DNA from: Comamonadaceae bacterium OTU4NAUVB1
GTDB taxonomy: Bacteria > Pseudomonadota > Gammaproteobacteria > Burkholderiales > Burkholderiaceae_C
Assembly: GCA_024372625.1 (NCBI GenBank)
Contig: CP099605.1
Coordinates: 3,067,001 to 3,131,000 of the forward strand
Reading direction: 5' to 3'
DNA length: 64,000 bases
Positions 56,244 to 64,000 of this stretch are shown one piece after another; within the stretch, counting starts at the first letter, position 1; each line of letters starts with the position of its first letter. The notes under the pieces were generated by a model, which did not search any database, was not told the origin of the DNA, and worked only from the letters and a program-made list of their open reading frames with translations. Position numbers and translations under genes: made by a program.

Positions 56244-56714
56244 TCAGAGCTCGGTCTTCAGGCGGGCGAGCAGGTCGGCATGGACGCCGGCGTCGACTTC
56301 CTTGCGGAGAATCTGCTCGGCGCCCTTGACGGCCAGCGCGGCGACCTGCTCGCGCAGGACCTCGCGGGCACGCACGGACTGCTGCTCGGCTTCGGCGTGG
56401 GCGGCGGTCACGATCTTGTTGGCTTCCAGCGTCGCGCGGCCCTTGGCCTCCTCGACGATCTGCTGGGCACGGCGCTCGGCGTCGGCCAGGAGGCTGGTCG
56501 TCTCGTTGCGGGACTTCACCAGCTCTTGCTCGACACGCTGGTTGGCCGAGGCGAGCTCGGCCTTGGCCTTGTCGGAGGCCGCCAGGCCCGCGGCGATCTT
56601 TTGTGCGCGTTCGTCCAGCGCCTTCGCGATGGGCGGCCACACGAACTTCATCGTGAACAGCACCAGCAGCAGGAAGACGATGGCCTGAACGAACAGGGTC
56701 GCGTTGATACTCAC
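56244..56714 (-). CDS. atpF: F1Fo ATP synthase b subunit
   Basis: 156 residues. One N-terminal membrane helix (about 5-25, [25 protein letters not shown]) is followed by a long, charged coiled coil ([25 protein letters not shown] and onward), which dimerises as the peripheral stator stalk. Length and layout match E. coli b. It lies between atpE and atpH. Confidence 0.97.
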   Translation of the reverse strand: MSINATLFVQAIVFLLLVLFTMKFVWPPIAKALDERAQKIAAGLAASDKAKAELASANQRVEQELVKSRNETTSLLADAERRAQQIVEEAKGRATLEANKIVTAAHAEAEQQSVRAREVLREQVAALAVKGAEQILRKEVDAGVHADLLARLKTEL

Positions 56715-56747
56715 GGCAACACCTTTCTAGAGTGGCGTTGAACGGAC

Positions 56748-57026
<279 letters not shown>

Positions 57027-57092
57027 TTAGATTACAGATTGAAAGCGAAAGAAAAAACGAGAGCAGGCAAGGGAACGGGCGAGCAACGAGGC

Positions 57093-57971
57093 TCAGTGAC
57101 CTTCATGCGCCTGGCCCAGATAGATGAGCGTCAGCATCATGAAAATGAACGCCTGAAGCGTGATCACCAGGATGTGGAAGATCGCCCAGACAGTTCCGGC
57201 AATGATGTGCCCGATGGGCAACAGCACTCCCGAGAACGAAGCCGCCATCGCACCGCCCATGAGCGCGATCAGCATGAAGACCAGTTCGCCGGCATACATG
57301 TTGCCGAACAGCCGCATGCCGTGCGAGACGGTCTTGGCGAGGTATTCGATGACCTGCATCAGGAAGTTGATGGGCCAGAGCACGGGGTGCGCACCGAAGG
57401 GTGCGGTGATGAGTTCGTGGCCCCAGCCGCCCAGGCCCTTGATCTTGATGCTGTAGAAGAGGCACAGCAGCAGCACGGAAGTCGACAGACCCAGCGTGGT
57501 GGAAAGGTCGGCCGTGGGCACGACGCGCATGTATGCGTGGGCCGGATCGCCACCGGTGGCGCCATGGAACTTGGCCCAGAGCGCAGGCAGCAGGTCGACC
57601 GGCAGCATGTCCATCGCGTTCAGCAGGAAGATCCACACGAACACGGTGAGCGCGAGCGGTGCGATGAACTTGCGGCTCTTGGCGTTGTGGATGTTGGCAC
57701 GCGCCTGGTTGTCCACCATCTCGACCAGGATCTCCACCGCGGCCTGGAAGCGCCCCGGCACGCCGGCGGTCGCCTTGCGGGCGGCCAGCCACAGCACGAA
57801 GCAGCCGATCACACCGATCACCAGCGCATAGAGCACCGAGTCGAGGTTGATGACGTTGAAGTCGACGATCGCCTTCTGGGTGACGGGCTCGAGGCCCCAA
57901 TTCACCTGCCAATGCTGCAAGTGGTGAACGATGTATTCACTCGCGGTCGGTGCGTGTCCTTCAGCGGCCAT
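57093..57971 (-). CDS. atpB: F1Fo ATP synthase a subunit
   Basis: 292 residues with five to six membrane helices, forming the proton half-channels against the c ring. The essential Arg is probably in the [22 protein letters not shown] stretch, and [21 protein letters not shown] closes the protein. The N-terminal [14 protein letters not shown] region is typical of betaproteobacterial a subunits. It starts at ATG 57971, 22 bases after the atpI stop. Confidence 0.97.
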   Translation of the reverse strand: MAAEGHAPTASEYIVHHLQHWQVNWGLEPVTQKAIVDFNVINLDSVLYALVIGVIGCFVLWLAARKATAGVPGRFQAAVEILVEMVDNQARANIHNAKSRKFIAPLALTVFVWIFLLNAMDMLPVDLLPALWAKFHGATGGDPAHAYMRVVPTADLSTTLGLSTSVLLLCLFYSIKIKGLGGWGHELITAPFGAHPVLWPINFLMQVIEYLAKTVSHGMRLFGNMYAGELVFMLIALMGGAMAASFSGVLLPIGHIIAGTVWAIFHILVITLQAFIFMMLTLIYLGQAHEGH

Positions 57972-57993
57972 CTTTACGCGTCTCTCTAAAGAA

Positions 57994-58491
57994 TCAAATA
58001 CGGTTCAACAACTTGGGCCGTACCACGAGGGCGACCCAATACATCTTCATCGCGGCCACCACCCCGGCGAGCAGCGCCAGCCAGTTCAGGCCACCGACCA
58101 CCCAGGGCGCCGCCGCCAGAAAGGCCACGGTGAGCACGAGTTTGGTCATCTCCCAGACAGCGAACCTCAGCATGGCGGCAGCGGGAGCACCCGCCTGCGA
58201 ACCCAGCCTGGTTCCTCTGACGAGACCCCGGACGAACAACGCCGCCGGGATCGCCACTGCCAGCGCTCCATAGAGTGCCGACGCACCGGCCACCGGCCGA
58301 CCCGTCCAGACCCATGCGATTCCCGCCACGACCAGCCCTGCGACCACTTGGGCCACGATCACCCACCAGGGGGAAGGTTCGGGATGGGTTTGACGCAGCT
58401 GTTGCGCCTCCTGGGCGCTCAGCGGCTTGAAATCGGAGTCTTCGACATCCACATCGACATTCGTCCGGTTTTCAAGGGTGCTGGTTGTCAT
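57994..58491 (-). CDS. atpI: ATP synthase accessory protein AtpI
   Basis: 165 residues with four predicted helices after an acidic N-terminal stretch (about 1-45, [20 protein letters not shown]). The last helices end in [20 protein letters not shown], as in AtpI. AtpI is thought to help assemble the c ring or load magnesium, and is not part of the final enzyme. The N-terminal acidic extension makes it longer than E. coli AtpI (about 127 residues). It is the first gene of the operon, about 30 bases after the probable transcription start. Start ATG 58491 has no strong ribosome site; an ATG at 58503 is an alternative. Confidence 0.85.
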   Translation of the reverse strand: MTTSTLENRTNVDVDVEDSDFKPLSAQEAQQLRQTHPEPSPWWVIVAQVVAGLVVAGIAWVWTGRPVAGASALYGALAVAIPAALFVRGLVRGTRLGSQAGAPAAAMLRFAVWEMTKLVLTVAFLAAAPWVVGGLNWLALLAGVVAAMKMYWVALVVRPKLLNRI

Positions 58492-58527
58492 TGGAATGCG
58501 CACCGCAGGTTTACAGAGAACTGCCGA

Positions 58528-58556
58528 ATTTTACAAAGCCATTGATTATAAGTAAA
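58528..58556 (-). promoter_or_regulatory. atpIp: probable sigma-70 promoter of the atp operon
   Basis: On the minus strand TTTACT (58556-58551) and TAAAAT (58533-58528) are separated by 17 bases, matching four and five of six consensus positions. Transcription would start near 58521, about 30 bases before the atpI start. A TATAAT (58550-58545) also lies in the spacer, so a second overlapping promoter is possible. The region is markedly AT-rich against its surroundings. Confidence 0.6.
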
Positions 58557-58623
58557 AACCCCCGCGATCCGACCATGACCGAGCAGGTGCATGGGGAACT
58601 TTATATCTTCGTGCTTACACGCC

Positions 58624-58926
58624 ATGACTCAAACCCCGCCCTTTCCCTCTGAAGACCCGTCGTCGCCCACGCCCTCGCTGATCGAATATCCGTCGCTTTT
58701 TCCCATCAAGGTGATGGGCGCGAAGGTGGACGGCTTCGTCCACGCGGTGACGCAGATCGCCGAGCGCTTCGATCCGGGATTCGACGCGAGCAACATCGAA
58801 CTGCGTCCGAGCAAGGGCAGCAACTACCTCGGCGTGACGATCACCGTCACGGCCACGAGCCGCGAACAGCTCGACGAGCTCTACCGCACGCTGTCTTCGC
58901 ACCCCCTGGTCAAGGTGGTGCTTTGA
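58624..58926 (+). CDS. ybeD: YbeD-family (DUF493) protein
   Basis: 100 residues of ACT-like fold. Recognisable parts are [56 protein letters not shown] and [16 protein letters not shown], all typical of YbeD, a small regulatory-type protein without proven role. It precedes lipB in many proteobacteria, as here. ATG 58624 gives [12 protein letters not shown]; the further-upstream ATG at 58591 has no supporting signal. It is divergent from the atp operon, sharing the 132-base gap between the two starts. Confidence 0.93.
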   Translation: MTQTPPFPSEDPSSPTPSLIEYPSLFPIKVMGAKVDGFVHAVTQIAERFDPGFDASNIELRPSKGSNYLGVTITVTATSREQLDELYRTLSSHPLVKVVL

Positions 58927-58952
58927 CGCCATCGACCGGTGGGTCGGCGGCG

Positions 58953-59630
58953 ATGGCAGCGCCGAGGATCGTCCTGCGCGGCCGGGTCGACTACCGCGCG
59001 ACCTACGATGCCATGCGCGCCTTCGCCGCCGCGCGCGACCCCGAGACGCCCGACGAACTGTGGCTTTGCGAACATCCCCCCGTCTATACGCAGGGACTCG
59101 CGGGCAAGCCCGAGCATGTGCTGGAGCCGGGCGACGTTCCCGTGGTGCAGACCGACCGTGGTGGACAGGTCACGTTCCACGGACCGGGCCAGGTCGTCGC
59201 CTACCCGCTTCTCGACCTGAGGCGCGCTGGCTATTTCGTCAAGGAGTACGTCTTCCGCATCGAGAGTTCGGTGATCGCCACGCTGGCGCATTTCGGTGTG
59301 ACGGGACATCGCGTGCCGGGTTCGCCGGGCATCTACGTGCGGCTCGACGATCCGTTCTCCCATGCGGCGCTGACCGGGCCGTTCCCGGCCCTGGAGCCTT
59401 TCCGGGGCCTGGGCAAGATCGCCGCGCTGGGCATCAAGGTCTCGCGTCACGGTACCTACCACGGCGTGTCGCTCAACGTCGACATGGACCTCGGACCCTT
59501 CTCGCGCATCAACCCCTGTGGCCATGCGGGGCTGAAAACGATCGATCTTTCTACAATCGACGTCCACATCCCCTGGGAAGAAGCCGCACGCGTGCTGGGC
59601 GACAAGCTCTGCGCGTACCTGGCGCCTTGA
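58953..59630 (+). CDS. lipB: octanoyl-[acyl carrier protein]:protein octanoyltransferase
   Basis: About 225 residues. LipB moves octanoate from ACP to lipoyl domains, the first step of lipoate synthesis. Motifs are [32 protein letters not shown], the catalytic Lys in [20 protein letters not shown], and the catalytic Cys in INPCGH. I chose ATG 58953 ([14 protein letters not shown]), closest to family N-termini. A TTG at 58923 overlaps the ybeD stop (TTGA) and has AAGG upstream, so a form with ten extra residues is also possible. lipA follows after 14 bases. Confidence 0.95.
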   Translation: MAAPRIVLRGRVDYRATYDAMRAFAAARDPETPDELWLCEHPPVYTQGLAGKPEHVLEPGDVPVVQTDRGGQVTFHGPGQVVAYPLLDLRRAGYFVKEYVFRIESSVIATLAHFGVTGHRVPGSPGIYVRLDDPFSHAALTGPFPALEPFRGLGKIAALGIKVSRHGTYHGVSLNVDMDLGPFSRINPCGHAGLKTIDLSTIDVHIPWEEAARVLGDKLCAYLAP

Positions 59631-59644
59631 AAGTCGAAAGCCCC

Positions 59645-60667
59645 ATGAACCTCCCCGAAGCCGTCCTCGCTCCCGTTCCGCCCCCGGCCACGCCGTCGCC
59701 CGTCGTGCGCGAGAGCCAGAGCGCCGAGCACTACAACCCGCTGGCCAAGCAGAAGGCCGCGGCCAAGCTCTCGCGCATCCCGGTGAAGGTGGTGCAGGCC
59801 GAGACGCTGAAGAAGCCCGACTGGATCCGCGTGAAGGCCGGCTCGCCGACCACGCGCTTCTACGAGATCAAGCAGATCCTGCGCGAGAACCACCTGCACA
59901 CCGTGTGCGAGGAAGCCTCGTGCCCCAACATCGGCGAGTGCTTCGGCAAGGGCACGGCGACCTTCATGATCATGGGCGACAAGTGCACGCGGCGCTGCCC
60001 GTTCTGCGATGTCGGCCACGGCCGGCCCGACCCGCTCGACAAGGACGAGCCACTGAACCTGGCGCGTACCATCGCCAAGCTGCGCCTGAAGTACGTGGTG
60101 ATCACCAGCGTCGACCGCGACGATCTGCGCGACGGCGGCAGCGGCCATTTCGTCGAATGCATCCGCCTCATCCGCGAGCTGTCGCCGACGACGCAGATCG
60201 AGATCCTGGTGCCCGACTTCCGCGGCCGCGACGACCGCGCGCTCGAGATCCTGAAGGCCGCCCCCCCGGACGTGATGAACCACAACCTGGAAACCGCGCC
60301 GCGCCTCTACAAGGAGGCGCGCCCGGGCAGCGACTACCAGTTCAGCCTGAACCTGCTGAAGAAGTTCAAGGCGCTGCACCCGGACGTGCCGACCAAGAGC
60401 GGCATCATGGTCGGCCTCGGCGAGACCGACGAGGAGATCCTGCAGGTCATGCGCGACATGCGGGCGCACGACATCGACATGCTGACCATCGGCCAATACC
60501 TGTCGCCGTCGAACTCGCACCTGCCGGTGCGCCGCTACGTGCATCCCGACACGTTCAAGATGTTTGAGGAGAAGGCCTACGAGATGGGCTTCAGCCACGC
60601 GGCCGTCGGCGCCATGGTGCGCAGCAGCTACCACGCCGACGAACAGGCCCACGCCGCAGGCGTGTGA
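59645..60667 (+). CDS. lipA: lipoyl synthase
   Basis: 340 residues. LipA is a radical S-adenosylmethionine enzyme that inserts two sulfurs into octanoyl chains. Both cluster motifs are present: the auxiliary [12 protein letters not shown] (Cys 88, 93, 99) and the radical-[11 protein letters not shown] (Cys 114, 118, 121). The C-terminal RSSYHADEQ matches the RSSYHA motif that supplies the auxiliary cluster's serine ligand. [10 protein letters not shown] at 59645 is the only sensible start. It forms an operon with lipB. Confidence 0.97.
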   Translation: MNLPEAVLAPVPPPATPSPVVRESQSAEHYNPLAKQKAAAKLSRIPVKVVQAETLKKPDWIRVKAGSPTTRFYEIKQILRENHLHTVCEEASCPNIGECFGKGTATFMIMGDKCTRRCPFCDVGHGRPDPLDKDEPLNLARTIAKLRLKYVVITSVDRDDLRDGGSGHFVECIRLIRELSPTTQIEILVPDFRGRDDRALEILKAAPPDVMNHNLETAPRLYKEARPGSDYQFSLNLLKKFKALHPDVPTKSGIMVGLGETDEEILQVMRDMRAHDIDMLTIGQYLSPSNSHLPVRRYVHPDTFKMFEEKAYEMGFSHAAVGAMVRSSYHADEQAHAAGV

Positions 60668-60793
60668 GCCGGGGCGGTCCCGCGATCGGCCGGATCGGTC
60701 AAGCGGGCGACCGGCACGATGGACGGGCTGCGGCACACTGACGGGCGGCGCCCGACACGGCGTCACTTCCGTTCCACTCTCCGTCGCTCGCCC

Positions 60794-62350
60794 ATGACCG
60801 TCTCCCTTTCCTCCCTTCAAGACGTGCTGGCGCAGGATTTCGGCACGATCTGCGACCTGATCCGCATCCATGCACGCGCGCGTCCCGGCAGCCTCGCCCT
60901 GCGCGACCCGGTGACCACGCTCACCTATGCCGAGCTCGACGCCGCGATGGACCGCGTCGCGGCCGCCCTGCAACGCGACGGCCTGGGCGTGGGCGACGCC
61001 ATCGCGGTCTGCGCGGCCTCGTCCGCCGCCTACGCCACCGTTTTCCTGGGCGCCCTGCGCGCGGGGCTCGCGGTGGCGCCGCTCGCACCCGGGTCGACCT
61101 CCGCGAGCCTGCGCCGGATGCAGCAGGACGCCGAGGCCAGGCTGCTGTTCGTCGATGCGGCGGCGGCGCAGGCGTTCGGCCCGGCCCTGGCGGGCGATCC
61201 GCCGCGCGTCGCCATGGACGCCTCGGCGGCGGGCACGCCGCTTGACACGTGGCTGGCGCTGCCGGGAGCGCGGCCCGCCGCGGCGGCCCTGGTGGCGGCC
61301 TCGCCGTTCAACATCATCTATTCGTCGGGCACCACGGGCGAGCCCAAGGGCATCGTGCAGGGCCACGGCATGCGCTGGGCACACGTCAAGCGGGGCGCGC
61401 GCTATGGCTATGGCCCGGACACGGTCACGCTGCTGTCGACGCCGCTCTACTCCAACACGACGCTGGTGGTCTTCTTCCCGACGATCGCGTTCGGCGGCTG
61501 CGTGATCCTGATGCCCAAGTTCGACGCCGCGGGTTATCTGTCGCTGGCACAGTCGCACCGCGTCACGCACACGATGCTCGTGCCCGTGCAGTACCAGCGC
61601 CTCATGGCGCACCCGGCCTTCGACACCCACGACCTCGCTTCCTTCCGCTACAAGTTCAGCACCAGCGCACCCTTCCACGCGGCGCTCAAGGCCGACGTGC
61701 TCGCGCGCTGGCCCGGTGGCCTCGTCGAGTTCTACGGGATGACCGAAGGTGGCGGCACCTGCATCCTGGAGGCGCACCTGCACCCCGACAAGCTCCACAC
61801 CGTCGGCCAGCCGGCCGAGGGCAGCGACATCCGCCTGATCGACGAGGACGGCCGCGAGGTCGCACGCGGTGGGGACGGCGAGGTGGTGGGCCATTCGGCG
61901 GGGATGATGGTGGGCTACCACCGCCAGCCCGAGAAGACGCGCGAGGCCGAATGGTTCGCGCCCGACGGCCGGCGCTTCATCCGCACCGGCGATGTCGGCC
62001 GCTTCGACGGCGACGGCTTCCTCACGCTGTTCGACCGCCGCAAGGACCTCGTCATCAGCGGCGGCTTCAACATCTATCCGAGCGACCTGGAAGCGGTATT
62101 GCGCGCGCATCCCGGGGTGGCGGACGTGGCGGTGGTGGGCGTGCCCTCGACCGAATGGGGCGAGACGCCGGTCGCGTTCGTGGTGCCGGCGACGGGCGAC
62201 GCGACCGCCGGCGACGTGCTGCTGGCGTGGGCCAACGCGCAGCTCGGCAAGACGCAGCGCCTGGCGCAGCTGCACTTCATCGACGAGTTGCCGCGCAGCG
62301 CCATCGGCAAGGTGCTCAAGCGCGAACTGCGCGACCTGCTGCGCCGCTGA
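60794..62350 (+). CDS. AMP-binding (acyl-CoA synthetase-like) ligase
   Basis: 518 residues of the ANL superfamily. The P-loop is IIYSSGTTGEPKGIVQGH, then FYGMTEGG (motif A5 type), FIRTGDVGRFDGDGF and DRRKDLVISGGFNIYPSDLE at the hinge. The C-terminal adenylation Lys is in AIGKVLKRELRDLL. It should activate a carboxylic acid to an adenylate and probably a CoA thioester. The acid cannot be named; the sequence is more like medium or long-chain acyl-CoA synthetases and related carboxylate ligases than acetyl-CoA synthetase. It lies 126 bases after lipA and likely has its own promoter. Confidence 0.87.
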   Translation: MTVSLSSLQDVLAQDFGTICDLIRIHARARPGSLALRDPVTTLTYAELDAAMDRVAAALQRDGLGVGDAIAVCAASSAAYATVFLGALRAGLAVAPLAPGSTSASLRRMQQDAEARLLFVDAAAAQAFGPALAGDPPRVAMDASAAGTPLDTWLALPGARPAAAALVAASPFNIIYSSGTTGEPKGIVQGHGMRWAHVKRGARYGYGPDTVTLLSTPLYSNTTLVVFFPTIAFGGCVILMPKFDAAGYLSLAQSHRVTHTMLVPVQYQRLMAHPAFDTHDLASFRYKFSTSAPFHAALKADVLARWPGGLVEFYGMTEGGGTCILEAHLHPDKLHTVGQPAEGSDIRLIDEDGREVARGGDGEVVGHSAGMMVGYHRQPEKTREAEWFAPDGRRFIRTGDVGRFDGDGFLTLFDRRKDLVISGGFNIYPSDLEAVLRAHPGVADVAVVGVPSTEWGETPVAFVVPATGDATAGDVLLAWANAQLGKTQRLAQLHFIDELPRSAIGKVLKRELRDLLRR

Positions 62351-62442
62351 ACGGCGCTCCCGCCCGCAGGACGCGGCGCGGCGCCGTGCGAGGATGGCTG
62401 GCACCGAAATCGCTTGGTCCCCCGGACCTCCTCCACTCTCCA

Positions 62443-63915
62443 ATGAAGACCATGGCCAAGATTCCTCCCGGCGTCGGTCCGCGCTTTCCCCAGGCCGTGG
62501 TGCTGGTGGGCGCCACCGGCGACCTGGCGCGGCGCAAGCTGCTGCCCGGCCTGTTCCACCTGTGCAGCACCGGCTTCATCCCGGCCTGCCGGATCATCGG
62601 GGTGTCGCTCGACGAACTCGACGCCGACGGCTTCCGCGCGATCGCGCGCACGGCGCTCGACGAGTTCGGCAGCCGGGACGTGGGGCCGGAGGCGTGGGAC
62701 GCCTTCGCCGCCACGCTCGACTACGTGCCGCTGTCCGGTGGAGCCGATGCCCTGCGCGCGGCCGTCGAGCGGGCGGAGGCCTCGCTGGGCACCGAATGCC
62801 GTCGCCTGCACTACCTGAGCGTGCCGCCCAACGCGGCCCTGCCGGTGGTGCGCATGCTGGGCGAAGCCGGGCTGGTGGAGCGCGCGCGCATCGTCATGGA
62901 GAAGCCCTTCGGCACCGACCTGGCCAGCTCGGTGGCGCTCAACCGCCGGCTGCACGAGGTGTTCCAGGAAGAGCAGATCTTCCGCATCGACCACTTCCTG
63001 GGCAAGGAAGCGGCGCAGAACATCCTGGCCTTCCGCTTCGCCAACGGCCTGTTCGAGCCCATCTGGAACCGCAACTTCATCGACCACGTGCAGATCGACG
63101 TGCCCGAGACGCTCGGCCTGGGCAAGCGCGCGGGCTTCTACGAGCAGACCGGCGCCTACCGCGACATGGTGGTGACGCACCTGCTGCAGATCGTCGGCTT
63201 CATGGCCATGGAGCCGCCCACCTCGCTGGACCCGCAGCCCATCGGCGAGGAGAAGAACAAGGTGTTCCGCAGCATGGTGCCGATCCAGCCGGGCGACGTG
63301 GTGCGCGGGCAGTACAGCGGCTATCGCAACGAGGAAGGCGTCGATCCGGATTCCGACACCGAGACCTTCATCGCCCTGAAATGCCACATCGACAACTGGC
63401 GCTGGGCGGGCGTGCCGTTCTACCTGCGCACCGGCAAGCGCCTGGCCGAGGGCCAGCGGATCATCTCGATCGCTTTCCGGGAGCCGCCCAAGAGCATGTT
63501 CCCGCCCGGCTCGGGCGTCGGCGCGCAAGGGCCGGATCACCTGACCTTCGACCTCGCCGACGCCTCCAAGATGTCGCTGTCGTTCTACGGCAAGCGCCCC
63601 GGTCCCGGCATGCGGCTGGACAAGCTCAGCCTGCAGTTCGCCATGCACGACACCGGCCTCGCCGGCGAGGTGCTGGAAGCCTACGAACGCCTGATCCTGG
63701 ACGCCATGCGCGGCGACAGCACGCTCTTCACCACGGCCGAGGGCATCGAGCGGCTGTGGCAGGTGTCGTCCCAGCTGCTTGAATCGCCGCCGCCCGTGCG
63801 CCTCTACGAACCCGGCTCCTGGGGACCGAAGGCGGTGCATCAGCTGATCGCGCCGCACGCCTGGCGCCTGCCGTTCGAGCGGGCCTGGCGCGCGCCGAAC
63901 AAGGTGGGCGGCTGA
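62443..63915 (+). CDS. zwf: glucose-6-phosphate 1-dehydrogenase
   Basis: 490 residues. It oxidises glucose-6-phosphate to 6-phosphogluconolactone with NADP or NAD, entering the pentose phosphate and Entner-Doudoroff pathways. The coenzyme motif is VLVGATGDLARRKLLPGL (23-33 core). The active-site peptide RIDHFLGKE (181-189) carries the catalytic His and substrate-binding Lys. RTGKRL and the C-terminal YEPGSWGP segment are also standard. Start ATG 62443 (MKTMAKIPPG); MAKIPPG at 62452 is possible. None of its usual neighbours (pgl, edd, glk) is visible before the window edge. Confidence 0.96.
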   Translation: MKTMAKIPPGVGPRFPQAVVLVGATGDLARRKLLPGLFHLCSTGFIPACRIIGVSLDELDADGFRAIARTALDEFGSRDVGPEAWDAFAATLDYVPLSGGADALRAAVERAEASLGTECRRLHYLSVPPNAALPVVRMLGEAGLVERARIVMEKPFGTDLASSVALNRRLHEVFQEEQIFRIDHFLGKEAAQNILAFRFANGLFEPIWNRNFIDHVQIDVPETLGLGKRAGFYEQTGAYRDMVVTHLLQIVGFMAMEPPTSLDPQPIGEEKNKVFRSMVPIQPGDVVRGQYSGYRNEEGVDPDSDTETFIALKCHIDNWRWAGVPFYLRTGKRLAEGQRIISIAFREPPKSMFPPGSGVGAQGPDHLTFDLADASKMSLSFYGKRPGPGMRLDKLSLQFAMHDTGLAGEVLEAYERLILDAMRGDSTLFTTAEGIERLWQVSSQLLESPPPVRLYEPGSWGPKAVHQLIAPHAWRLPFERAWRAPNKVGG

Positions 63916-63951
63916 GTCCCGAACGGCGCTTGCGCGACGCTGCTTCCGGCC

Positions 63952-64000
63952 TCAGGCCTGGACGCTCGGGAGCAGCGCTTCGGCCGGGTCGTCCGCCACC
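63952..64000 (-). CDS. possible C-terminal end of an unseen minus-strand gene
   Basis: At the right edge the minus strand reads an open frame of 15 codons (VADDPAEALLPSVQA) ending in TGA at 63954-63952. It converges on zwf, with 36 bases between stops, a normal distance here. Too little is visible to identify a family; this could also be noncoding DNA. Confidence 0.35.
   Translation of the reverse strand, partial: VADDPAEALLPSVQA

Overview
The window is about 64 kb of very GC-rich DNA (roughly 65-75% G+C in most of it), densely packed and without any gene-free stretch above 300 bases. Gene content and protein style point to a betaproteobacterium of the order Burkholderiales, most likely close to Comamonadaceae. 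The supporting traits are a PhaM-type PHA granule regulator, BTH_I0359/DUF3567, DUF2242 and DUF3108 proteins, a cytochrome c5-type protein, pilT/pilU divergent from yggS, and an atpIBEFHAGDC operon next to ybeD-lipB-lipA. The species cannot be fixed from sequence reading alone.

Layout. 1-6 kb (minus strand): membrane coiled-coil protein (cut by the window edge), PAP2 phosphatase, MFS/acyltransferase fusion, FIST-domain sensor, PhaM. 6-10 kb (plus): VOC protein, MarC, DUF3108 protein, DUF3567 protein, ChaN-like lipoprotein. 9.8-16.3 kb: omega-aminotransferase divergent from purU, a GlcD-like FAD oxidase followed directly by a CidA/CidB pair, arginase, a stand-alone receiver protein. 16.2-19.3 kb (minus): DUF2242 lipoprotein, glutamate dehydrogenase, YggS. 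19.4-22.3 kb (plus): pilT, pilU, pdeM. 22.4-24.5 kb (minus): LemA and two TPM-domain proteins. 24.6-26.2 kb: YheT-type hydrolase and a conserved unknown, ending in a clear terminator. 26.3-34 kb: cytochrome c5-type protein and an RND efflux operon (adaptor-pump-outer membrane channel) divergent from its TetR regulator, with an AcrR-like palindromic operator between them. 34-36.5 kb: tRNA-Arg(CCG) with its terminator, then a lower-GC islet with a secreted ankyrin protein and a lipoprotein amidase. 36.7-42.8 kb: mmsA, a GST, the rsmI / yraN-SIS-BON cluster, a 3-hydroxyisobutyrate-dehydrogenase-like protein. 42.8-48.5 kb (minus): ligase-associated DNA damage module (exonuclease, ATP-dependent ligase, Lhr-like helicase, chained by ATGA overlaps). 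48.7-51 kb: a membrane diguanylate cyclase and a small periplasmic protein. 51.2-58.6 kb (minus): the complete F1Fo ATP synthase operon with a readable promoter and terminator. 58.6-64 kb (plus): ybeD, lipB, lipA, an AMP-binding ligase, zwf.

How it works together. Most of the window is housekeeping and central metabolism: ATP synthesis, lipoate synthesis, glucose-6-phosphate oxidation, nitrogen handling, type IV pilus retraction and envelope upkeep. The accessory points of interest are four. The GlcD-CidA-CidB neighbourhood suggests 2-hydroxyacid transport coupled to oxidation. The DNA damage module has its fourth member, PdeM, about 20 kb away behind pilU. The efflux operator resembles the enterobacterial AcrR site. 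The base composition drops sharply just after the tRNA-Arg gene. No CRISPR array, rRNA, insertion sequence, integrase or phage gene was seen.
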